Positions 8,542 through 16,654 of a stretch of DNA of 64,000 nt are shown here, piece by piece. How positions within the stretch are numbered: position 1 is the first letter of the stretch; the number at the start of each line of letters is the position of its first letter. The stretch comes from Puniceibacterium confluentis (GTDB lineage: Bacteria > Pseudomonadota > Alphaproteobacteria > Rhodobacterales > Rhodobacteraceae). The stretch lies in the NCBI RefSeq assembly GCF_007923445.1, contig NZ_VOJI01000006.1, forward strand, positions 62,001 through 126,000, written 5' to 3'. Made by a program: the position numbers and the translations under genes. A model generated the notes under the pieces. That model was not told where the DNA came from. It saw only the letters and a program-made list of their open reading frames with translations, and did no database searches.

Positions 8542-8631
8542 TGGCGGAGAGGAAGGGATTCGAACCCTCGAGACGGTTCCCCGCCTACACACTTTCCAGG
8601 CGTGCGCCTTCGACCACTCGGCCACCTCTCC
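8542..8631 (-). tRNA. tRNA-Ser (anticodon GGA), with encoded CCA
   Basis: A 90-base class II tRNA on the minus strand. The acceptor stem is GGAGAGG paired with CCTCTCC, then discriminator G and an encoded CCA. The T loop is GGTTCGAATCC, the anticodon loop CTGGAAA gives GGA, and a long variable arm (serine type) lies between them. It reads UCC and UCU codons. The gene is solitary; the decayed IS island lies on its 3' side. Confidence 0.96.
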
Positions 8632-9298
8632 GCCGACCGCTTTAGCGTGAGGCACATGGCAGGTGCAAGGGGCTAGCGTAGAAATAGCGTAGAAAGCATG
8701 GCAAAAATTCACTGAACCCGCGAGGTGACATGCACCGGACGTCTCGGCGGTTTGCAAATCAAATCCGGGGCTTGACCAGATCCGTGATCCTTGATGGCAT
8801 TCGCGGCAACACAGGCGAGAAACATTGTACGTGGTCGCACGAACAATATCCGGAAGGTCCTGGTGCGTCTCGCGGTGACAGTTGGGCGGACGCCCTGGCC
8901 GTTGGCTGATGACCCGCGCTGCTCAAGGAGTAGCTGCAACTGAAATGGCGTCGCCACGCCATCATTGTCGGACCTCTCAGCGCTCTGCGCCCGCCGCCAC
9001 CGGCGCCCGCGGGCGCCGCTCGGATCCACCAGAGACCGACCGTCCACAGAGATCCAAATTGGGTCACCGGAAGGGGCGGGCCGCCACTGTCAGCATCTTG
9101 CGCAGGCTGAGGCCCCCCATCGCATTGAGACCGGCGAGCGGCACGATTGCGCGGCAGAACGCGCGGTGTGCGGCCGGATGTCTTGCGGCGGCTCTGATTA
9201 GTCTCGCTCAAATCAAGCATTGCACAGTCTGAACTTTACCTGCCGCAAAAAATCCACAAAATCCGGGGGATGCGCGCTGAGCCGAAAGGAACCACATC
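8632..9298. other. 667-bp gap without a convincing gene
   Basis: Several frames are open on both strands but none has family-like composition or a start with a ribosome-binding site. A minus-strand stretch around 9085-9200 reads like the end of a protein (AGLNAMGGLSLRKMLTVAAR then a stop) and may be the remains of a degraded gene; I cannot name it. The right-hand end (about 9200-9298) must hold the promoter of the Rieske operon, with AAAGGA just before the start codon. Confidence 0.4.
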
Positions 9299-10426
9299 AT
9301 GCAGGACGCTGCGAGAGAGCTTGCCGAAAATGTCGCGGTAGCGTTCGAGCGAGCGCGCGCGATGCCTCCATCAGTCTATACCTCCGAGGACTTTCTCGCC
9401 CGCGAGCTGAACAGCATATTCGCGAAGGACTGGTTCTGCGTCGGGCGTGCAGATGCGCTGGCAAATCCCGGCGACTTCACCACCTTGGAGCTTGCCGGTC
9501 AGCCGATCATTGTCTTGCGGGACAACGCGGGCACGCTGAAGGCCATGTCCAATGTGTGCCGACACCGGATGTCGACCCTGTTGGAGGGGCGCGGCAACGC
9601 GCGCAGTATCGTCTGTCCCTATCACGCCTGGACCTACAACCTGGATGGGACGTTGCGCGGTGCGCCTGCGATGACCCGGAACGCGGGGTTCTGCAAATCT
9701 GACTACCGATTGCCCGAAGTGCGTTGCCAGGAGTGGCTGGGCTGGGTGTTTGTCACCTTGAGTGCCGACGCACCCGATGTTGCGGATCAGTTGGCGAAAG
9801 TCGCGGAACTGATCGCAGACTATGACATGGCCAACTACAGCCAGACCTTCTTTGAGACTCATAACTGGAACACCAACTGGAAGGTGCTGGCCGAAAATTT
9901 CATGGAAAGCTATCATCTGCCGGTGTGCCATTCCGGCACCATCGGTGGGTTGTCAAAGCTGGACGAGATGATCTGTCCGCCGGGGGAGGACGCTTTCAAC
10001 TACCACACGATCCTGAAGGATGAATCCTTGCGGATCGCCATGGCCCACCCTTCGAACACGCGCATGAAAGGTGATCGTCGCCGCACCACGTATTTGCTGG
10101 CGATCTATCCCAGTCTCATGATCACCCTGACACCCGGGTATTTCTGGTATCTCACGCTGCATCCGGATGGGGTCGACCACGTGCGGATCGGCTTTGGCGG
10201 CGGGATGTCGAATGACTATTCGCACGACGATGACGCTCAGGCGAACTTCGAACAGCTCAAGAGGTTGCTCGATGATGTCAACGTCGAGGACAAGGGCTGC
10301 ACCGAAAAGGTGTACAAGGGACTGTCATCAAATGGCGCCGCACCGGGACATCTGTCGCATTTGGAACGGCCAAACTATGATTTTGCGCAATACATCAACG
10401 CACGTATCCAGACACCCGACGCTTAG
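9299..10426 (+). CDS. Rieske non-heme iron oxygenase, alpha subunit (first copy)
   Basis: A 375-residue terminal oxygenase. The N-terminal Rieske [2Fe-2S] site is C87-x-H89 and C106-x-x-H109 (NVCRHR, VCPYHAW). The catalytic domain carries the mononuclear iron motif ENFMESYHLPVCH, with H206 and H211 as ligands. The residue that bridges the Rieske centre and the iron across subunits is Glu203 rather than the Asp of naphthalene dioxygenase, as in the carnitine/betaine-type oxygenases (CntA/YeaW). This suggests attack on a quaternary or methylated amine, but the substrate is not known. It needs a reductase, and none is encoded nearby. It is the first gene of an operon with RidA, DUF1028 and a second Rieske protein; the RidA gene starts 9 bases downstream. 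Confidence 0.9.
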   Translation: MQDAARELAENVAVAFERARAMPPSVYTSEDFLARELNSIFAKDWFCVGRADALANPGDFTTLELAGQPIIVLRDNAGTLKAMSNVCRHRMSTLLEGRGNARSIVCPYHAWTYNLDGTLRGAPAMTRNAGFCKSDYRLPEVRCQEWLGWVFVTLSADAPDVADQLAKVAELIADYDMANYSQTFFETHNWNTNWKVLAENFMESYHLPVCHSGTIGGLSKLDEMICPPGEDAFNYHTILKDESLRIAMAHPSNTRMKGDRRRTTYLLAIYPSLMITLTPGYFWYLTLHPDGVDHVRIGFGGGMSNDYSHDDDAQANFEQLKRLLDDVNVEDKGCTEKVYKGLSSNGAAPGHLSHLERPNYDFAQYINARIQTPDA

Positions 10427-10435
10427 GATCCTCGC

Positions 10436-10852
10436 ATGGCGCATAACCGCATTCGCAAGTTCAACACCAAAGATACCTATCCGGAACAGAACCTCGACAC
10501 TGATCTGTGTCAGGCGGTGGTTACGGAAGGCGGAAAGATCGTCTGGCTGCGCGGCCAATGCCCGCAAAACCTTGACGATGCCCGGAACATCGACAGCCAT
10601 GATCCGGTGGAGCAGACCCACAAGGTGATGCAGAACATCAAGCAGTTGATCGAAGAAGCCGGCGGCGAGATGGCGCATCTGGTCAAGATCGTCGTCTACA
10701 TCACCGATGTGCGTCACCGCGAAGCGATTTACCGTACGATGGGCGAATACCTGAAGGGCGTCCATCCGGTGTCCACAGGGTTGGTGGTGCAGGCTCTGGC
10801 GCGGCCCGAGTGGCTGGTCGAGATCGATGGGACAGCGGTGATCCCGTCATGA
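10436..10852 (+). CDS. RidA family protein (YjgF/YER057c/UK114), enamine/imine deaminase
   Basis: A 138-residue protein matching the RidA family: VWLRGQCPQNLDD, the internal DPVEQTHKVMQNIKQLIEEA helix and the VKIVVYITDVRHREAIYRTM strand-helix. RidA proteins hydrolyse reactive enamine or imine intermediates and often accompany catabolic operons. The conserved Arg that binds the substrate carboxylate in classical RidA (usually near residue 105) is not obvious at VHPVSTGLVVQAL, so this may be an Rid subgroup outside RidA proper. Its stop overlaps the start of the DUF1028 gene (ATGA), implying translational coupling. A job in clearing the imine formed by the neighbouring oxygenases is an inference. 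Confidence 0.88.
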   Translation: MAHNRIRKFNTKDTYPEQNLDTDLCQAVVTEGGKIVWLRGQCPQNLDDARNIDSHDPVEQTHKVMQNIKQLIEEAGGEMAHLVKIVVYITDVRHREAIYRTMGEYLKGVHPVSTGLVVQALARPEWLVEIDGTAVIPS

Positions 10853-11523
10853 CGTTCTCACTGGTCGCCCGCTGCGCGGAAACCGGCATGTTCGGTATCG
10901 CGATCTCGTCTTCCTCTCCGGCCGTGGCCGCACGCTGCGCCTATACGCGCGCCGGGGTCGGGGCGGTGGCAAGCCAGAATATCACCGATCCGCGCCTGGG
11001 GCCGCTTGCGCTGGACATGATGCAGGGCGGGATGTCCGCCGACGCGGCGATTGCGGGGATCCGCGATCAAGCGCAATTCATCGACTACCGGCAGGTTCTG
11101 GCGATCGACGCCACTGGAAACACCGCCATCCATTCCGGGCCGAACGCTCTCGGGATCTGGTCGGATGCCGCGGGCCGTGATGTGATCGCCGCGGGCAATC
11201 TGCTGGCGAACGATGCGGTGCCACGCGCCATTGTCGACGGGTTCGAGCAAAGCCGGGGCCATCTGGGCGATCGCCTGATTGCGGCTCTGCGCGCGGGTCT
11301 GGCCGCAGGCGGCGAGGCGGGGCCTGTGCATTCCGCCGGGTTGCAGATCTGCGACACGGTGGCATGGCCCGTCGCCGACCTGCGCTGTGACTGGACGACA
11401 GATTGCCCGATCGAAACCATTGCAACGGCTTGGGACGTCTACAAACCCCAGCTTGAGGCCTATGTGCAACGCGCGCTCGATCCGCGCCAGGCACCATCTT
11501 ACGGAGTACCCGGCGATGAATGA
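10849..11523 (+). CDS. DUF1028 family protein (predicted Ntn-hydrolase fold)
   Basis: A 224-residue protein with the DUF1028 pattern throughout: TFSLVARCAETGMFGIAISS at the N-terminus, then AVASQNITDPRLGPLALDMM and AGNLLANDAVPRAIVDGFE. Members have a fold related to N-terminal nucleophile hydrolases and often sit with RidA proteins and M20 deacylases in amide-degrading clusters; the reaction here is unknown. The start is the ATG at 10849, overlapping the RidA stop. It overlaps the next gene by 8 bases, so the four genes from 9299 to 12664 form one tightly coupled operon. Confidence 0.87.
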   Translation: MTFSLVARCAETGMFGIAISSSSPAVAARCAYTRAGVGAVASQNITDPRLGPLALDMMQGGMSADAAIAGIRDQAQFIDYRQVLAIDATGNTAIHSGPNALGIWSDAAGRDVIAAGNLLANDAVPRAIVDGFEQSRGHLGDRLIAALRAGLAAGGEAGPVHSAGLQICDTVAWPVADLRCDWTTDCPIETIATAWDVYKPQLEAYVQRALDPRQAPSYGVPGDE

Positions 11524-12664
11524 GCAGGTCACACAGGGCCGCTTTGACGCAGCGCGCATTCGGGAAATGCGCCAGACTCTGGCAGAATGCGCCGCTGCCG
11601 ACGCCGATGCGCCGCAGGGACTGCCGGGGCGGTTCTACACTGACCCGGCGTTCTTCGACCACGAATGCGATACGGTCTTGCGCCATAACTGGCACTGCGT
11701 CGGGCGGGTGGACGAGTTTGCCGAACAGGGTGACTACCTGGCGCTGAACCTGTTTGGGGAACCGATTATCATCGTGCGCGACGGCGATGCAATCAAAGCC
11801 CTGTCAAACGTATGCCGTCATCGCGGCATGCCATTGGCCGAAGGACACGGCAACGCGAAACGCTTTGTCTGCCGATACCATGCCTGGGCCTATGGCACTG
11901 ACGGCGTATTGCTGCGCGCACCGCGGATGAAGAACGCGGGATTCGACCCCAAGACGTGCAAACTGGGCGAATTCGGCTGTGTCCAGCGCTTTGGGTTCGT
12001 CTATGTCAGCCTGTCGCCGACGCCGCCGGATATCGACGTGGAACTGGCCGGGTTGAACGCCGTGATCGGGCGCTATGAGCCGGAGCAATATACAATCGTG
12101 CACCGCGCCAGCGAGGTCTGGAACTGCAACTGGAAGGCCTTGGTCGAAAATTTCATGGAGGGGTATCACCTGTCGGTGGTGCATCCTCAGACCCTGCATG
12201 GCTACACCCCGACCGGGCTCAGCCGCAAAGGCCCAAGTGGCGCAGGCTTCACCAGCTATTTTGCGAACTACCCCGACAACATTCCGCCGCGCGGCGAAGG
12301 CGCCGCCGGCCTGTCCAAGGAAGAGCGCCAACGCTCCACCCTGTTTGCGGCTTTCCCCTGCCAGGTGGTCAGCGTGGCGGCGTCGCTGCTGGTGTCGCTC
12401 AGCATCCGGCCGCTGACGCCGACCTCCATCGAGGTACGCTGGACGATGTCCGTCTTTGGCAACAGCCTGGACGGCGACACCATTGATCAGCGCATCGCCC
12501 TTTGGCAGGACGTGAACCGTGAGGACCGTGAAAAGCTGGAAGCGATGCAATCCGCGTTGGGATCAATCCATGCAACCGGCGGTCCGCTGGCCGAAGAGGA
12601 CTATGAAGGAACCGTCCGTGATTTCCTGCTTTGGTTGGCAGCGCAAGACGCCGGCTTGAACTGA
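11516..12664 (+). CDS. Rieske non-heme iron oxygenase, alpha subunit (second copy)
   Basis: A 382-residue paralogue of the first oxygenase, clearly diverged from it. Rieske ligands are C100-x-H102 and C119-x-x-H122 (NVCRHRGM, VCRYHAW). The iron site is ENFMEGYHLSVVH with H218 and H223, and the bridging acidic residue is again Glu (E215). I start at the ATG at 11516, inside the end of the DUF1028 gene; an in-frame extension upstream is the wrong frame of that gene. Two alpha subunits in one operon could act on successive steps, or on two related substrates, or form a mixed trimer. No beta subunit, ferredoxin or reductase gene is present in the window. Confidence 0.9.
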   Translation: MNEQVTQGRFDAARIREMRQTLAECAAADADAPQGLPGRFYTDPAFFDHECDTVLRHNWHCVGRVDEFAEQGDYLALNLFGEPIIIVRDGDAIKALSNVCRHRGMPLAEGHGNAKRFVCRYHAWAYGTDGVLLRAPRMKNAGFDPKTCKLGEFGCVQRFGFVYVSLSPTPPDIDVELAGLNAVIGRYEPEQYTIVHRASEVWNCNWKALVENFMEGYHLSVVHPQTLHGYTPTGLSRKGPSGAGFTSYFANYPDNIPPRGEGAAGLSKEERQRSTLFAAFPCQVVSVAASLLVSLSIRPLTPTSIEVRWTMSVFGNSLDGDTIDQRIALWQDVNREDREKLEAMQSALGSIHATGGPLAEEDYEGTVRDFLLWLAAQDAGLN

Positions 12665-12689
12665 CCGCGAAGACAGGTAATGCAGTCTC

Positions 12690-13619
12690 ATGGCTGTACG
12701 GTTTACATTTCGGCAATTGGAATACCTCGTCGCGGTGGGCGAGGTCGGTACGATTGCGCAGGCATCTCTGAAACTGAACGTCTCGTCTCCGTCCATTTCA
12801 ACGGCGATCAATCAGCTTGAAGGGCAGTTCGGCATCCAGCTGTTCGTGCGCCACCATGCGCAGGGCCTGTCACTGACCCCGGGTGGACGCCGCGTTTTCA
12901 AGGAAGCGCAGCGCATTCTGGCAGATGCCGCGGCGTTGAGCGATATCGCCGACGATGTCGCCAAACGGCCCGGCGGCGCGATTTCGGTCGGGGCCCTGAC
13001 CACAATCGCGCCTTTGCTGAGCGCAAAGTATCGCAAGTCATTCGAAGCGCACTATCCCAGCGCGCGTGTGTCCCTGTTCACCGGCGATCAAGTCGCGCTG
13101 TTCTCCAGGCTCGCCCGGGCGGAAATTGACGTGGCGATCACCTATGACATGGAGATTCCGCAGGATGTCCACTTTGAGGGGATGATCGCCTTGCGCCCGT
13201 TCGTGATGCTGCACCGGGATCATCCAAGGGCCCGGCAGAGTGAAGTGTCCCTGCGCGATATTGCGGGCGAGCCGCTGGTGCTGCTCGACCTGCCGCTGAG
13301 CCGAGACTATTTCCTGTCCACGTTCCGCAGGATCGGCCTGGTGCCCAACATCACCGATCGCACCAATGACCTGTCGGTGGCCCGCAGCCTTGTGGCAAAT
13401 GGATTTGGCTACAGCCTGCTCAACATCGGCACGGATCTCGACCTTGCGCCTGACGGCCAACGATTGGCGATCCTGCCGATCAGCGAAGAGGTCGGATCCG
13501 TGACACTGGGACTTGCGACCAAACAGGTCGGGGTAAAATCAGCCATTGTTGCGGCATTTTTCGACCATGTCCGCGCAGAGATCTCGGCCCATGGGTTGCC
13601 GGCGACTAAAACCCGCTGA
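12690..13619 (+). CDS. LysR-type transcriptional regulator
   Basis: A 309-residue LysR regulator. The N-terminal winged helix-turn-helix is at residues 3-62 (FTFRQLEYLVAVGEVGTIAQ, then LNVSSPSISTAINQLEGQFG), and the periplasmic-binding-like effector domain follows (GAISVGALTTIAPLL; VAITYDMEIPQDVHFEGMI). It lies 25 bases after the second oxygenase gene on the same strand, so it may be cotranscribed with the operon it probably controls. Its 3' end overlaps that of the convergent M20 gene by 14 bases. The effector is likely an intermediate of the pathway, by analogy only. Confidence 0.93.
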   Translation: MAVRFTFRQLEYLVAVGEVGTIAQASLKLNVSSPSISTAINQLEGQFGIQLFVRHHAQGLSLTPGGRRVFKEAQRILADAAALSDIADDVAKRPGGAISVGALTTIAPLLSAKYRKSFEAHYPSARVSLFTGDQVALFSRLARAEIDVAITYDMEIPQDVHFEGMIALRPFVMLHRDHPRARQSEVSLRDIAGEPLVLLDLPLSRDYFLSTFRRIGLVPNITDRTNDLSVARSLVANGFGYSLLNIGTDLDLAPDGQRLAILPISEEVGSVTLGLATKQVGVKSAIVAAFFDHVRAEISAHGLPATKTR

Positions 13620-14772
13620 CAAGACGCGCAAGCAAACCGTCAAGCATCGCGTCGCAGGCGTCGAGTTGTGAAACCTCGACATACTCGTCCGGCCTGTGCC
13701 CCTGATTCATCGACCCCGGACCGCAAACGACAGTGGGCACGCCAAGCTGCGAAGCAAACAACCCGCCCTCGGTGCCAAAGGCGACTTTGATGGTGTGATC
13801 GGTTCCGGTCAGGGACTGGATGATACCGACGGCAGTGCCGGATGTGTCCGTGGAAAGAGACGGATATGAATTGGCGATGTCGATGGTGATATCGGCGGCG
13901 GGAAACCGGGTCCTGATGTCAGCAAGATAGACGTCGCGATGCCTCTCCAACCTGGCCATGATCGCAATGGGATCGTCATTCGCCAGATTGCGAATCTCGA
14001 ACATGAACTCTGCCGTGTCCGGCACGATATTGAGGACGGTTCCGCCACGGATCGTGCCGACATGAACGGTGCTGTACGGGATATCATACCCGGGGTCCTG
14101 CGCACCATTGCGGGCCAGATCGTCCTGTATCTCCCGCAGGTATCCAATCATGTCGCAGGCCATGTGAATGGCATTCAACGCGGTCGGAGCGAGCGCGGAA
14201 TGCGCGGCCTGGCCGGTGGTGGTGACGCGGGCTGCCGTCTTGCCTTTGTGCCCGGTCGCGACCTGCATCGAGGTCGGCTCGCCCACGATGCAGAACTGCG
14301 GTCTGAAGGGGGCAGTCGCCAGCATGTCGATCAGGGATCTGACGCCGACGCAGCCGATTTCCTCATCGTAAGACAATGCCAGATGCAGCGGCGTCTGGAG
14401 GTCGATCCGGGCCGCTTTTAGGGCTGTCACCAAGGCGGAGGCGACAAACCCCTTCATGTCGCATGCGCCTCGGCCGAACAGCCGTCCGTTGCTTCTGGAC
14501 ATTTCGAACGGCGGCACGGTCCAGTTCTGCCCGGTAACGGGGACGACGTCCGTGTGTCCCGACAGCAATACGCCCGCGCGATCCCTCGGCCCCATGGTTG
14601 CGAACAGGTTCGCTTTCTTGCCTGTGTCGTCATGGATGATTGAAACCTCTGCGCCAGCCGTTTCAAGCAGCTCGGCACAGAACCGGATCAGGTCCAGATT
14701 GGAATCGGCGCTGACCGTCGGAAAGGCGATCAGCCTGGCGAGCATCGCTTCTGTGGTCCAGGTGTCAGGCAC
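13606..14772 (-). CDS. M20 family metallo-deacylase, acetylornithine deacetylase (ArgE)-like
   Basis: A 388-residue M20 metallopeptidase with the dinuclear zinc ligands in order: LLSGHTDVVPV, RGACDMKGF, the catalytic DEEIGC, the GEPTSM region, and the C-terminal NQGHRPDEYVEV. The intact dimerisation domain (TTTGQAAHSALAPTALNAI) and VAFGTEGGLFASQLGVPTVV also fit ArgE. I start at the GTG at 14772, which overlaps the end of the upstream monooxygenase gene by 8 bases; an ATG at 14745 is the alternative. In this setting, coupled to a monooxygenase and beside RidA/DUF1028, a catabolic N-acyl-amino-acid or carbamoyl deacylase is as likely as arginine biosynthesis. Confidence 0.88.
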   Translation of the reverse strand: MPDTWTTEAMLARLIAFPTVSADSNLDLIRFCAELLETAGAEVSIIHDDTGKKANLFATMGPRDRAGVLLSGHTDVVPVTGQNWTVPPFEMSRSNGRLFGRGACDMKGFVASALVTALKAARIDLQTPLHLALSYDEEIGCVGVRSLIDMLATAPFRPQFCIVGEPTSMQVATGHKGKTAARVTTTGQAAHSALAPTALNAIHMACDMIGYLREIQDDLARNGAQDPGYDIPYSTVHVGTIRGGTVLNIVPDTAEFMFEIRNLANDDPIAIMARLERHRDVYLADIRTRFPAADITIDIANSYPSLSTDTSGTAVGIIQSLTGTDHTIKVAFGTEGGLFASQLGVPTVVCGPGSMNQGHRPDEYVEVSQLDACDAMLDGLLARLVSGF

Positions 14773-16003
14773 CGTGTCGGCCTGATTGCGCGATATGTGT
14801 GGCAAGGTTTTTCGCGTCGACCCAGACGCCCCAGATGAAAGCCGATCCGCGCATCGAGAGCCAGGGCAGCCCGAGGAAATAGACGCCCGGTTCCGACGAC
14901 ACGCCGTTTTCATGCTGTGGTTTGCCGACCGCGTCGAAGGCATCGACATCCAGCCAGCTGAAATCCTGGGTGAAACCCGTGGCCCAGATGATGGTCTTGA
15001 TCCCTTTTGCTGCAAGGTCGAGTTCCAGGATCGGATCGCGCACACATGCGGGGTCGGGCCCGATATCGCGCGCGGTCGGGTCAAGCGGCAGGTCAATCCC
15101 TTCGCGGGCGACATAGGCGTCGGCCTCATCCAGCACCGACAGATAGTTCGCATCTCCCTGCGCGATGTTGCGGGCAAGGTCCGCGGCGAAGGTGAGTGTG
15201 CCGTCCCTATAGGCCTCGGTCATCCCGAGCAATGTGATGCCGTTGCCCGCAAACCGTCTGAAATCAACGGTTTGACCACCGTTTGCCCCGCTGACAGCGA
15301 TCGTGACATGCTCGGCGCCCTCTGGCGGTGATGTCATCTGCCACTTTCCCAGAACGCCCAACCACCAAACAAAATCCTTGCCACGATACCGGCGCGGCGG
15401 GCGGTCATGGGCCCCCACGGACAGATAGACGTCGCGACCGCTGGCCCGCAACTCTTCGGCGATCTGGCTGCCCGAAGACCCGGCGCCCACCACCAGCACG
15501 CCGCCGTCGGGCAGGTCTTCGGGTCTGTGATATGCAGTGGAATGAATTTGGGTCAGACCCTCGTGTGCGGGTACGACAGGCGGGATTGCAGGGATTTGAA
15601 ACGGGCCAGTGGCAGCGACGATGTTGCGGGCGTGGATCTGTCCGTCGGATGTCGCGACAATAAAGCCGCCCCCGTCGGCGGCCTTGGTCACCTTCGACAC
15701 CTTTACTCCGCAACGGATCGGCACCTTCTTTTCCTCGGCGAATTCCTCGAGATAGGCGACGACGCTGTCTTTCGTCGGGAAATCATCCGGACCGCAATCG
15801 GCGAATTCCTTGCTGGGAAAACGATCATGCCACGCCGGACCGTTTGCGACCAATGAAGACCAACGTTCAACGCGCCAACGCTCGGCGATGCGGTTGCGCT
15901 CAAGAACCAGATGGTCGATTCCGTTGCTGGAGAGGTGCTCGCTCATCGCCAGCCCGGCCTGCCCACCGCCCACGACGAGGGTATTGATATATTCCGTCGG
16001 CAT
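14765..16003 (-). CDS. flavin-containing monooxygenase-like NAD(P)-binding protein
   Basis: A 412-residue FAD/NADPH oxidoreductase of the group B monooxygenase type (FMO/CzcO-like). Two Rossmann motifs are visible: TLVVGGGQAGLAMSEHL at the start for FAD, and GVLVVGAGSSGSQIAEEL near residue 170 for NADPH. Between them lies NIVAATGPFQIPAIP, and later IIWATGFTQDFSWL, typical of the C-terminal ATG motif. Such enzymes oxygenate N or S atoms or ketones. The start at 16003 gives MPTEYINTLVVGGG; a TTG-initiated extension to 16051 adds 16 residues not typical of the family. It is the first gene of a two-gene operon with the M20 deacylase, transcribed towards the Rieske cluster. Confidence 0.9.
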   Translation of the reverse strand: MPTEYINTLVVGGGQAGLAMSEHLSSNGIDHLVLERNRIAERWRVERWSSLVANGPAWHDRFPSKEFADCGPDDFPTKDSVVAYLEEFAEEKKVPIRCGVKVSKVTKAADGGGFIVATSDGQIHARNIVAATGPFQIPAIPPVVPAHEGLTQIHSTAYHRPEDLPDGGVLVVGAGSSGSQIAEELRASGRDVYLSVGAHDRPPRRYRGKDFVWWLGVLGKWQMTSPPEGAEHVTIAVSGANGGQTVDFRRFAGNGITLLGMTEAYRDGTLTFAADLARNIAQGDANYLSVLDEADAYVAREGIDLPLDPTARDIGPDPACVRDPILELDLAAKGIKTIIWATGFTQDFSWLDVDAFDAVGKPQHENGVSSEPGVYFLGLPWLSMRGSAFIWGVWVDAKNLATHIAQSGRHGA

Positions 16004-16654
16004 GAGACCCCTCCAACAATGGAAAACATGTATGTCACCCGAAATACCCAAGGGACAGCCCAGCGCAAACCATGAAAAAGCTAATCATGGGTTAGAGTAT
16101 GCCAAGGGCCATTGGGTGTGGTGGCAACGACCCTGACACCTTTGTTCCTTGCGCAATCTGCTTTGGGATGAACGCTTTTTATACTTCTGATAACGTCGGT
16201 GCCGTCAAGCGCTTCCGCTTGTCTCCCGGCCCGGACCGGCCCGGAATGGTTAGCGGAAAGCCTCGGCGTCATTCGGTGCTGTTTTCAGCGGGCAGGGCAG
16301 CCGACCACGCGACATCGCGGCTTCAATTCGGTGCCGGAAACTGAGATGCCTTGACTGCCGACATAGGGAATACTGCGATTCCACGGCGCTATTGCGACCA
16401 GATTACCAAATGAATTCAATTGCCCGCGCTTCGTTTCCGGCAATTTGATCGGGATAAAGGCGTCGGGCAATTGATGGGACATGGCGGGGGCTTCCTACCC
16501 GCGCCCACCACCGGAATCGGCGAATCCTGCAGAGAAAGATTGCAACGTCCCCTGGCGCGGGAGCAAAAAGATATGCCTCTGACTTTACCTTGACCCGTTT
16601 GGTCCAGTGTGTAGCGTTTTGGGATAGGTAAGTTTGCATTTCTGGAGAAATTCA
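16004..16654. promoter_or_regulatory. 650-bp divergent intergenic region; weak promoter candidate for the RTX gene
   Basis: I see no gene here: short frames lack starts, ribosome-binding sites and family-like sequence. The region must hold promoters for the leftward monooxygenase and the rightward RTX gene. A possible sigma-70 site for the latter is TTGACC at 16590-16595, 16 bases of spacer, then TAGCGT at 16612-16617, about 38 bases before the start codon. A GGAG lies about 7 bases before the ATG at 16655. It is unusually long for this compact window and contains AT-richer patches. Confidence 0.3.

Noticed and set aside
8632-9298. Possible genes in the gap upstream of the Rieske operon (frames at 8709-9047, 8759-9220, 8882-9232)
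   Set aside because: They overlap one another on both strands, lack ribosome-binding sites and have no family-like sequence; at most a degraded gene end remains.
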